From: Diatrype stigma
Taxonomy: Eukaryota > Ascomycota > Sordariomycetes > Xylariales > Diatrypaceae
Length of the DNA stretch: 64,000 nucleotides
Direction: 5' to 3'
NCBI GenBank assembly: GCA_022225965.2
Contig: JAKJXP020000002.1
Span: forward strand, 620,001 to 684,000
Shown here one piece after another: positions 50,483 to 60,536 of the stretch. Position 1 is the stretch's first letter, and every line of letters begins with the position of its first letter. Position numbers and translations under genes: made by a program. Below the pieces are notes generated by a model. It worked only from the letters and a program-made list of their open reading frames with translations, did no database searches and had not been told where the DNA came from.

Positions 50483-51895
50483 ATGAAGTTCTCAATTGCC
50501 CTCCAGGCCCTCGGCGGCGCCGCCATGGTGACCGCCCTGAGCGTGCCGACCAAGAGGCAGATGCTGGACCTGAACCTGTTCGGCTGGTTCGAGACGATCT
50601 CGCTGGAAGACGCCCAGGCCGCCGCGGCCGCGGACACCGACAGCGCCAACACCGACGCCAGCCCCGAGGGCGTCGCGGACACGGATTCGACGGCGCCCAC
50701 CGGCACGCAGACCGACGCGGTCACGGACGACGTGTCGGCGGCGGCGGTGCCCTCGGGGCCCTGCGCGACGCCGCACATCCGCGTCGAGTGGCGCAACATG
50801 GCCGAGGCGGACCGGCAGTCGTTCCTCAGCAGCGTCAAGTGCCTGATGGACGCGCCCGCCAAGGGCGGCTTCTCCACGGCCGCCACGAACCGCTACGAGG
50901 AGCTCGTGTCGGTGCACCAGCAGATGACCAACTCCATCCACATGAACGGCCTCTTCCTCCCCTGGCACCGCTACTACGTCTGGGTCTTCATGCGCCTCCT
51001 GCGCGAGGAGTGCGGCTACACCGCCGCCTTTCCCTGGTGGGATGAGGTCAAGGACGGCGGCCACTTCGCCCAGTCCCCCCTCTTCACCTCCGCCTACTTC
51101 GGCTCACTGCCCGGTTCGACGAACGGGCAGGGCACCTGCATTACCGACGGCGTGAGTAGTCCACCCCCACCCCCCTGGGGTAGAGAGAGATTGGAAGAAA
51201 GAAAGGCAGGAAGAGAGAGTGTGTGTGAAAGGCACGGCACGGCACGGCACGGCACGTACATGGATTCAGCTAGCTAACCAGTGATTGATCGATCGATTAG
51301 GCTTTCGGCGGTCGAACCTTACATATCGGACCGGGCACCAGCAACAGCGCCCACTGCCTAGCTCGCGCCGTGGACGAGGCTCAGACGGCCAACGTCAACC
51401 AGAACTTCATGGACACCTGCAATGGTCGCGCAACCTACTCCGACATGGAGAGCTGCAGTGAGATGGGGTAAGTTCGATTGATTTTTTCCATGCGCACCAC
51501 CACCACCACCACCACCACCCATCATCACCCCAACCATCTCCGCGTAATTGTCCAGGGGAACGAACACCCTGCTAACAGACTGTTTTTCTCAAATCTCCAG
51601 GCCGCACGCCTACGGACACAACGGTATCGGCGCCGTCATGGCCGAGGTCTCGGCCTCGCCCGGTGACCCGATCTTCTTCATGCACCACTCGTTCGTCGAC
51701 CGCATGTGGCGCAAGTGGCAGATCAAGGACGACACCCGCGTCCGCAGCATCAGCGGCTGCGCCACCCCGGGAGACAACTGCACGCCCCTGACGCTCGACA
51801 CCAAGCTGAGCTCCATGGGCATGCGCGAGGAGGTCACCGTCGGCGACATCCTCGACATCTACAACGACAAGATGTGCTACCTCTACGACTACTAG
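50483..51895 (+). CDS. Secreted short tyrosinase / catechol-oxidase-like type 3 copper enzyme
   Basis: Three exons, 50483-51151, 51301-51467 and 51601-51895, encode about 376 residues. A signal peptide (MKFSIALQALGGAAMVTALS) is followed by a Kex2-like KR at 24-25, then an acidic Ala/Asp/Thr-rich linker to about residue 90. The catalytic domain opens with CATPHIRVEWRNM...KCLMD. CuA ligands are H145, H153 and H162 (VHQQMTNSIH, FLPWHRYY). CuB ligands are H281 and H285 (PHAYGHNG) and H308 (GDPIFFMHHSFVDRMW). It lacks the C-terminal shielding domain of long tyrosinases. The family oxidises mono- or diphenols; some members act in pigment or peptide-natural-product pathways. The real substrate is unknown. 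Introns carry a GGCAC pentamer repeat and a CAC trinucleotide tract. The gene is GC-rich and looks intact. Confidence 0.92.
51231..51255. repeat. GGCAC x5 microsatellite in tyrosinase intron 1
   Basis: Five perfect GGCAC units lie within the first intron of the tyrosinase gene. A CAC tract at about 51494-51519 lies in its second intron. Confidence 0.9.
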
Positions 51896-52963
51896 AGAAA
51901 GGCTAGAAGGAAAAGAAAAAAGAGAAGGAGAAAAAAAAACAAGAAAAAGGCCTATCATTACCATTTACTACTAACTCTCAACCATCGTCGACCATCCGTC
52001 ATCCCTTATTATCTGGGAATAATCGTATCGGATCCATCGTGTTTCCTTGCCATTTTCTATCGACATATATATAAGATTCTGCCATCGTCATGGCGCGGGT
52101 TTTGGAGGGAGGCTTGCTTGCATAGAAGGGAGATTACATTGGACTCGGAGTCTGAGGAGTTTAAGGTGGTGGTGGTCGGTCGAGGTTTCGTTTGGTTCCA
52201 CACGTTACGGCAAGCCTTGTTTGGTGTTCTGCTCTCGAGGGAGAGAGGGAGACGTATATATTATATCATTCTAGAAACCACGAGAAGAGAAAGATGAAGA
52301 TGAAGAGAAAGAACGAGGGAAAGAGACTCCGCGGTGTTCATGTTTTGTGTTGTTGTTGTCGGCCTTTTCTTGTTTTATACCCCGTCCAAAGGAACAATTG
52401 GCAATGTCTATGTCTAACTACAACAACCTACCTTTATTAGTCTTTAATATCCAGAGTCATTCGGTCTATAGACGGGGGTCGCATCTCGATCGCTTGCTTG
52501 ATAAGAGAACGTGGGTGCCGCGACGTGATTTGCTCACATGTGGTCTTGTTCGCTGGCTGGTAGCGACATGATAGATAGCCCGACTGCAACGTCGGGGAGG
52601 GGGGACGGGTAACCTTACCTTATCTACGACCTCCCTTCGCTACTCTGGTGCTGTTAAGTCTGAGGCAACTTATCTACAAGTGAACTCAGCCCGCGGTTCT
52701 CTGCATTCGTCAGTCCTTTTGAAGGCAATACTTTTGGGTTGCAGAACGAGCCAACTTTACGGGACGCTCATTTCACCAGATATTCAGCGAGATGGCGTCT
52801 TGGGGTCAAGGTGTCTATTCGGCTACGTACCAGTGCTCGAAGATATCAACTTATACTGCTTGAAAGAAGCTTGGATAACATGTTCTCCTACGACTTTAAC
52901 CCTTAAATCACCAACTTCTAGTTGTTGTAAATCCCGCCCCGAGATACCCGGGGGGGCATTTGT
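51896..52963. other. Convergent intergenic region
   Basis: About 1.1 kb between the tyrosinase stop and the C-terminal end of the first coiled-coil-type gene. It starts with an A-rich 3' UTR-like stretch. No gene supported. Confidence 0.55.
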
Positions 52964-55022
52964 CTATCTCCCATTGCAACTCGCCCTTTCCAACCTGCTC
53001 ACTTGCTCTTCCATCTGGAGGACACGGTGAATCCAAGACGCATGCTGCTGTCCACCACGCGATGACGACGACGACGACGACGACGACACCCACGAATTCT
53101 TCGACCCCTGACCCAGAGGCGTCCAAGCCACGAGCACTCTCTGCACCTCTACCTCCACCGCAAACGGCTCCCGGGGCCCACCACCGCCACCACCACCGCC
53201 GCCGCCGCCGCCTTCGCGCTTTTCCGCATCTACGAACATCAGCGCCGGATACAGCGTGCAGATACCCCGGAAGCCGTCGTGGAACGCCTGCGGGCTCTGC
53301 TGGGGCAGCTTTCGGAACACCAGCTTGCTGTGGTTGTTCGCCGCGTTCCGCAGATCGAGAGCGTCGAGAGCGTCCGTGAGCTCCTCCGTAGACTGGCAGG
53401 AGCGGACGCGCGCGTCGACCTCGCGAGCGTCCTGGAAGCGGAAGAAGTACTCGTGGGACGAGCAGAGGAAGCTCTCCTGCAGTCGGAAGGCGGGCTCGAT
53501 GATCTCTTCTCCGACGGCCTGGTGGAAGGCCTGCTCGTGGTTGGGCGGCGCTAGGAATAAGAGCAGGCCCGCCAACTTGTCAGTCAGAGTCTCGAGACAT
53601 TTGCCACGGTGTTTCTGGTTGTCCGGATCTGCGATCATAGCCTGGTATGACTCTGCCATGAAAGAGCGGATTGCAGAGGGGTCTGAGTACGGTTAGCTGG
53701 TCTTCGAACAGGTTGTCTCGGTGAACGCATTAACTACCTTTCTTTGGCTCCGTTTGCTTGGCCATGAGCCTTCCAACCTCCTCAATGCTTGTGCTGATAT
53801 GCGATTTAACTCCGTAAAGGGGGCTTTTGAAGATATGAAAGTACAGGAATCGGGAGATAACTGCACTGATAACCTCCACCTCGGACTCTGGCCATCTGGA
53901 CGCATGGGCGAGATCACTATCGCGTTTGACTATATTTCTGAAATGCTGAAACAACGTGGGATCTTGCTTTATCCGTTGAAGATACGAAGTCTCAGACTCC
54001 GGGTTTTGACTCACTCGCGCCATCTGTTCGCCGACCCATGCGTCAATGCGGGCAACCAGGACTTTGTACTTCTGTATTCAACGGTCAGCTTCGGTAGCCT
54101 TTCATATATTCAATATTCTCCCATGTTGACTACCTCTCCGGCCTCCTCCGGCAAGAGCTCGCGGCGACTTGGTTGTCGGCTTATAAGCTTCTCGGCGTAT
54201 TCATGATTGGCTCCTTGGAGATCGTGGTTCTTCAGCTCAAGTTCCTCCTTCTCTAGTCGGAGTGCATCGTTCGCCGCGATAAGCTCTTCGATATCTTGTT
54301 GGGGGTCTTCATGTTCCGTGGTCGATCTCCCGTGCCCGTAGTTTTCCTGGATGCATTTCTCCAGTCGACGGAACTGGTCTCTGTCACGTTGGCGATCTTG
54401 GTGATATATGCCTATGAATCGATCCAGGGCAGACTGGGTGTTATCAACATTGTTCAAGATGTTTTGGGAAAACGACTCTATCGGTGGGGTTTCCTCGACC
54501 TTTCTTGCTATGGACTGTAATAACCCTATCACTGAAGGCTCTTTCACTCGGGCAGCATCGACCTTCCGCGATATATCCTGTAACAGCTCGATTACTGAGA
54601 CTTGAAACTCCCTGCTAGGCCTTTCCGCGTCACCAGGCAGGCTTCGTCCTCCCGATTCGATGGCTGCAGAGTCCTTATCAGGGTTCGGCAAAGGACCATG
54701 TGGTTCCGACGGGGTACATCCGTGAGTTCGAGTCTGCAAACCATTCTCCTGGGTTTCAGGAGCCTCTCGTTGAATAGCTACTGCCGTTGATCGCAGTAGG
54801 AGCGTGGAGTGAAATCTGAACAGTCTGCCTAGATCAGCTCAGAAAATGTGATACGTTTGGTGGAAGGTAATACCCCGTTTGATGCTGGGAAGGAACATGG
54901 TCAAACTTCCGAGGGTTAGGGTGCTGAGTGTATGCCTTCTTTGAAGATTTTCTGTCAAATTTGAAGCGGCTGAAGAAGCATCTGAGCATATCCATGGTGA
55001 ATGATAACATAGGTGCCACCAT
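52964..55022 (-). CDS. Uncharacterised protein with helical core, paralogue of the 60.5-63.1 kb gene
   Basis: Proposed exons are 55022-54874, 54824-54134, 54071-53738 and 53682-52964, about 630 residues. Exon 1 and its acceptor are the weakest part: starts at 55010, 54995 or 54989 and an acceptor at 54816 are also possible. Residues ~70-280 are helical with heptad-like Leu/Glu/Lys patterns (IEELIAANDALRLEKEELELKN). Next comes a block shared with the paralogue (FRNIVKRDSDL, AVISRFLYFHIF, LYGVKSHISTSIEEV), then a C-terminal domain (VGEEIIEPAFRLQE, SKLVFRKLPQQ, LYPALMFVD, VQRVLVAWTPLG). The join before DPSAIRSF is phase 1, matching the paralogue. Poly-Gly (12) and poly-Ser (9) runs interrupt the C-terminus. 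Function is unknown. It is divergent from the Hsp70-like gene, 780 bp away. Confidence 0.72.
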
Positions 55023-55802
55023 CGGTTGACGTGATCAGAATGATGTTAAGGCACATGGTACCGACAGATATCATCTAGTTAGGTTGGGAGGGTATTTATT
55101 ATAAAAGAATAAATAAACTATCCTATCACGTCTATAATGATAGCCCCCATCTCATAGGACTTCAACATGGATTGATCGGAAAATACTAGAAAATGATGCC
55201 AGTGCATAGAAACCCAGGGGAGGACAGACCGTGTAGTTTCAACCAACAATAACGGTTAGTTTTTCTTAGATCCCATCTTTTCCGGATTTTCTTTCTACCA
55301 TTAGCTGTGTATTGTGAGTACACAAAGGCAAGTCTGAGCCATGTATTCTTTCTGGCCTTTTCACGAACAACATGACAAGGCAAATGGGAGACAGTGCTAC
55401 ATCAAAACATACTATATAGATCATATCTGAGTCAAATGAGCGTCAAAACCAGCCGCTGTGCCCACTCGAAGTTTCTAAGAAGTCTCGCAATGGGGCATTT
55501 CAAGGGGCATCTGGCAAATCAATATTCAACTCTTAGGGTCCTCCCAGAGTATGGATCAGATTGGGGTTTTACCAACTGAGTATATCAATAGGTTGATGGA
55601 CCGGAACGAACGTGAGCAGAACTCTCCTCTTTCCAAAGCAAGTCCACCCAACACCACAACAACTACAGAATAGTTACAAAGTTGCCAGTACCATTGGACT
55701 CTGTGCTGGACTATGTCATAAAGAGGACATTTTAGATCTTAACCTTGTTCTCAATCGATATATCACCACATAGAGTTATCCTGGCAAAAGAGTACTTCAA
55801 CA
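55023..55802. promoter_or_regulatory. Shared divergent promoter interval
   Basis: 780 bp separate the divergent starts of the helical-core gene (-) and the Hsp70-like gene (+). The interval is moderately AT-rich. I could not identify a specific regulatory element. Co-regulation is possible but only inferred from geometry. Confidence 0.35.
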
Positions 55803-57754
55803 ATGGCCGACGAAACGAAGCTGATCATCGCCATCGATTTCGGCACCACCTTCTCCGGGGCCGCATATGTCCTAACCAACCGGCCAGACAGGGTAGTTCT
55901 TGTGACCGACTGGCCCAACGCCACAAGCAGGACAAGGAGAGAGCCCATCTACAGGTCGCGCAAGGTGCCAACGCAGCTTCGATTTCCACCAGGGGGTGGT
56001 GATCCCGAATGGGGATTTCTGATCCCGGCCGATGCCCGCGGAGACGAGGTTCTCCGCTTAATCAAACTGTAGGCAACCCATCCATCCATTCTTCCCCAAT
56101 CCTGTCTCCTCCCAAGAGCTACGCTGCTCAGCTTACTGAAAATTCTATATCAATAGGGGGCTGGAATCCAAACAAGTGCCGCCGGACTCGGAGGCCGGGA
56201 AGACGGTCGCCGCCCTGTGGGCCGTCCACGATATCGACCGGCTGATCGAGCAATACCTCTCCGGCCTCCTCGGCGTCGTGCTGGAGACCATCCGCAAGTT
56301 CCACTTCCGGGCGACTGATGACTACCCCGTGCACTTCATCCTGACGGTGCCGGCAATATGGTCGGAGCGGTCGACGCAGCGGACGATCCGCGCGCTACAG
56401 CAGGCGCGCGGCTTCCCCAAGGGCAAGGACGCCGCCGCCGCGACGGTCTCCGTTGTTTCGGAGCCCGAGGCCGCCGCCATCTACACCCTGCACAAGGCGG
56501 ACCGCCACGACCTGAAGGTCGGCGATACCTTCCTCGTGGTCGACGCTGGCGGCGGCACCGTCGACCTGGTCACGTACCGGGTCGAGGCGCTGCGCCCGAC
56601 GCTGGAGGTCACCGAGACGGCGCCCGGAAGCGGTGGCATGTGCGGGTCGCAGATGCTGAACAGCCGGTTCCAGCAGTTTCTCGATGCGAAGCTGGGGGAG
56701 GCGGAGGGGTATGATGACGAGGTCCGAGAGGAGGCCGTGGATCACTTCGAATTGGACGTGAGTCTTCATTAAAGAGAGACAGAGAGAGAGAGAGAGAGAG
56801 AATCTCGAGGCAATCAGGTATTCAACTAACGGGCCATGGCATGACAGACGAAGCGAAAGTTCAGAACGGCAGCCATACCACATGAGACCTACTACATCCC
56901 GCTGCCGGGTGTTGCCCGGAACGAGGCCCTGGGGATCAAGAGGCCGGGGCGCATGTTTCTGAAAGCGACCGAGATGCACCAGATATTCGAGCCGATCGTG
57001 TCGGACGTGATCAGACTGGTCAAGGAGCAGATCATTGCGAGCAACGCCCCCGTGCGGAAGATCATGCTCGTCGGGGGGTTCGGCCAGTCGGAGTACCTGA
57101 AAGAGCGGATACAGGCCGCGGTCCAGACTCGTTCCCAGCAACAACAACAACCCATCGAGATCATACAGCCCGAATACGCCTGGCAGTCGGTGGTGCAGGG
57201 GGCCGTTCTCAAGGGGCTGTCTACCCACTCAACCAAGGGGGTGACGCATGTTCGCGTCAAAGCACGGGCAGCCCGGAAGCACTACGGAACCGAGGTCGGC
57301 GCCTTGTACAATGATTACTTGCACGCCTCGGTTAAAGACAAACAATGGTACGACGGGCTTGATGGGGTGTGGAGGGTCGATGTCATGGACTGGTTCATCC
57401 GGCGCGTAAGTTGTGATCCTGCGCCATCCGCGCCTTTGCGAAGCCCCGTGCTAACAATATACTAACCTGGTGTGTACATAGGGCGAGATTGTATCCGAGC
57501 AAGTTCCATTCTTCAAGCACCTATCTGTGACACAGCGCGTGGCGCACGGAAGACCCGCGGCGATCAGAACACAGATCTATGCTGACGATCTTTCGCCGGA
57601 GGCCCCTCTCACATGCAACAAAAACGTCAACGTCCTTTGTATCCTCGAGGCCGACTTGAGCAGCATCCCCGAGGAAGATTTGGACCGAAGAAGGGGAGCC
57701 GACGGGCTGATGTACTATGTGGTGGAGTTCCAGGTCGAATCTATACGTGGGTAG
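55803..57754 (+). CDS. Hsp70-like actin-fold ATPase without a substrate-binding domain
   Basis: Four exons, 55803-56068, 56157-56757, 56848-57405 and 57482-57754, give about 565 residues. The actin/Hsp70 ATPase signatures are phosphate-1 IAIDFGTTFSGAAYV, connect-1 VSEPEAAAIYTL, phosphate-2 VVDAGGGTVDLVTY and the adenosine motif KIMLVGGFGQSEYLKERI. The region after the ATPase core does not resemble the canonical DnaK peptide-binding domain; it ends in a beta-rich stretch (LMYYVVEFQVESI). Such divergent Hsp70-like (HSPA12-like) proteins are numerous in filamentous fungi and mostly uncharacterised. The 3' end is uncertain: a further intron from about 57746 to 57825 could add a short exon (frame DYTLIHKGGISLTV). 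A GA microsatellite lies in intron 2. It lies between two paralogous helical-core genes. Confidence 0.85.
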
Positions 57755-58183
57755 GATCCGTGATCTTGGGAGACATGACAAAGCAGGGATAGAATGATGC
57801 TGACTTGGGAATTGGCTTCTCAGACAAGGCCGCAAGCACCGATTATACTCTGATACACAAAGGTGGGATTTCACTGACGGTACTAGGTAGTTATGTCAAT
57901 ACTAACCTAGAATAGGTCATCGATATCAAACTGTTACTGCGGAGTACGTTTGAAGCAAACGTTGAACCACGAGGGCTTGCCAGTGGTTAGCAGACTACCT
58001 TGTGGCAAGATAGAATATAGATAGATAAGGGAACGGGGAAGGTAGATGCTGTTTCTGGAATAGAGTCTGGCAACAAGGTGTCCGCTGCTAGCTATTGCGA
58101 CGGGGATAGCCCAAGAATCATATCAAAGTTTTGTACACAATTTGTCTAACATGACCAAGTTATGATGATCCTTTAGCTATCTC
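57755..58183. other. Convergent intergenic region
   Basis: About 430 bp between the Hsp70-like stop and the GH5 stop. It may contain an alternative last exon of the Hsp70-like gene near 57826-57915. Otherwise nothing is seen. Confidence 0.5.
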
Positions 58184-59740
58184 TCAACTTCTATGAAAGA
58201 AGTAGAAACCGAGGGCAAAGATGCCAGTAGAACAGACCCAAGCTGATAGTCCTTTCCCATAACTATCCAATGTCCGAGCTCCTGAAGACTCGTTAGCATC
58301 ATCGCTAGCAGGCACCTTGGATAACGCATCGACGGTAGTGTTGGCCGTGGATGCGAGGTTATTCTCGACGAAGTCGGGCGCCCTCCAGTCCGACCAGTCA
58401 TGCGTAAGCAGACCCCACGGTTCATCGTAATCCTGCGTCCCCTCGCGGATATAGTAGCTCCCCGACAGGACCCATATCATCCAGCCAGCATTCTGGCCCG
58501 TCACATAGTCCAACAGGCACGAGGCGTACGTGTCCTGGCTTGTCGCTTGATCTTGCCCGAATCCGAACTCAGTCAGGACGATCGGGAACCGGTTAGCAGC
58601 GCTGTCCGTCAAGGCCTTGAAGCCCTCGTCGAACAGCCTGTTTTGCACTTTGCTGCAGTCACCGCCCGCCCCATAGATGTTGTCGTAGTTGTGCAGTTCG
58701 AGCACCAGCTTGTCGCCGTAGCCGCCGAAATCATCCCTGTTGAACGCGGCAGTGCCGGGCTCGAGACTGGCGCCTTCCACCACAGGGCCCAGGTCCGTGT
58801 CGGAGTTGAGGCCGGAGAGGAAGATCAAGACGGCTGGGTTGGCCTTGTTGATAGCGTTGGCACCCTGCCTCACGTACGAGTACCAGTCCTCCCAGTTGTA
58901 GGAGTCCGTGAACAGCGTCTTGTTGTTGAGCGGCTGGCGTAGTTCGTTGCGTAGGGACATGGACATGAGATTAGGCCAAGACTTGCCCTGCGGATCGTTA
59001 GCGTTCGCTCTATGAAAGCAGTAAAGGGGCCATAAGCAGTGCCACCAACGCGATCAGCCATGAAGGTGAGGCCACGCAGCCAGTTATCGACTGAGAAGTA
59101 TTCGTCACCCCACCAAGAGTTGCCGTCAAAGGGTTGGCAGCACCAGCCAGCTTTCGACACATGGTTATCCAAGTGGACATATATTCCTTGTTTCGCACAT
59201 TCTGCCGCCACAGCATCGAAGACCTAGACGACCCAGACATTAGATTGGCCCTTTACGTCAAGCCAAGACATGACAATCACGTCAGGAGCCATGGGAAATG
59301 GCTCTTACCTCTAGTCGAGTGGTCTCCGAAGTGATGTTCGGGTTGTTCTTCACGATCTTATCAAAGACTGCCTGTCCATCTTCGTCGCCTAGTGCATCCA
59401 CGAACGCATCGTGGACGGTGATATCCTGGTTTCCATTGTCATAGACCTGGTCTATCATCTCAATGGCGTAGGTGAGGCGGATAGAGTTCAGGTTGGCGCT
59501 CTTGATCTTGGAGACGATGGCCTCGATGGACTGATACTGCAGCCCTTCCGGGATCATGGCATCGGCTGCGCCGGGCCAGTTGACCCCTGCGTAGGTGACG
59601 TTCACCCCATCGGCATCCGTGATCCACCGGCCCGAAGTGACGAACGGGCCATTCGGCCATGCTGCTGCTGCCGTAGCTCCATAAACGTCGATAGCCAGGC
59701 TGCAGCTAGTCAATAGCAACAAGAGATTGTCTGACCACAT
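58184..59740 (-). CDS. Secreted glycoside hydrolase family 5 (cellulase-type), possible GPI anchor
   Basis: Three exons, 59740-59309, 59223-59050 and 58987-58184, encode about 469 residues. The N-terminus is a signal peptide (LLLLLTSCSLAIDVYG). Clan GH-A features follow: VNVTYAGVNWPGA, NSIRLTYAIEMID, YVHLDNHVSKAGWCC, the acid/base Glu in SLRNE (E217) and the nucleophile in VLTEFGFG (E342). The second intron has a GTTGGT donor and a GCTAAC branch site; removing it restores MADR|GKSWPNLMSMSLRNE. The C-terminus is Ser/Ala-rich, then hydrophobic (GLSAWVCSTGIFALGFYFF), which suggests GPI anchoring or a membrane tail. Members hydrolyse beta-glucans or related polysaccharides; the exact substrate cannot be read. 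It lies between the Hsp70-like gene and the second helical-core paralogue. Confidence 0.88.
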
Positions 59741-60536
59741 CGTACCGACCAGCGGCGATTGTTATTATTGATGAGTCCTCGAAGCCGGCCGTTGATGGTG
59801 AGATATTTGTTGTTGTTTCTCTTGGGTTACGGCCACTCCAAACAAAGCCCCCGGAGCCCGTGACAAATACCGTCCACAGTGCGTCGCACGTGCTATTACA
59901 TGTGCTGCCCCTGACCCCTTGCACCCCTTTCCACCTTTCCAGCTGTCGATGTTACGCAGGTTACGATCATTTTCTATTTTAAGCGACGCGCAGGTGCCAT
60001 CCGTATTCGCAATGCTTGGCATCTCACCACCACCGACGACCTGCAGCGACCGAATCGGCGACTAACTACGGTACCTAGTTACAATGTATCCAATAATGAC
60101 GTTGATGGTGTGCAGCCTTGGCATAATAAATACGAGCCTTAAGGGTCAACATTACCGAATGCTCGCGTACGAAGTAACCTTCAATTCACCGGGCTGAGAA
60201 TGCAGGCCAAGAGATAACAGACTAACTTATACATAACGCAGATTTGAATTGACTGAGATGTAGAGAAAAAATTATAAGTACATCGATATGCAGTGGGAGG
60301 ACGCCATCCCTGACTCCCCCACCCCCCTATCCTAGAAAGCCTTCTATAACTAAACATGTAAAATAGTAAGTACGCACCAATTCGATAAGTCGTTTGCTCT
60401 TTGCGATTGCTTGCTTATACAAGATCCCCGAAAAATCCCCCCTGCATAAAATTAACACCGCGAAAATCTCCTTTCCAGACTCTGCAGAAGAATGATGACC
60501 ATTGCATCTGCATTCTATCTTTTCTCAGGCCCTTCC
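59741..60536. other. Intergenic region
   Basis: About 800 bp. The left side is the GH5 promoter and the right side the 3' region of the downstream minus-strand gene. No RNA gene seen. Confidence 0.55.

Noticed and set aside
56395..57228. 277-codon minus-strand frame opposite the Hsp70-like gene
   Set aside because: It crosses the Hsp70 ATPase exons in antisense and the introns of that gene. No family features.
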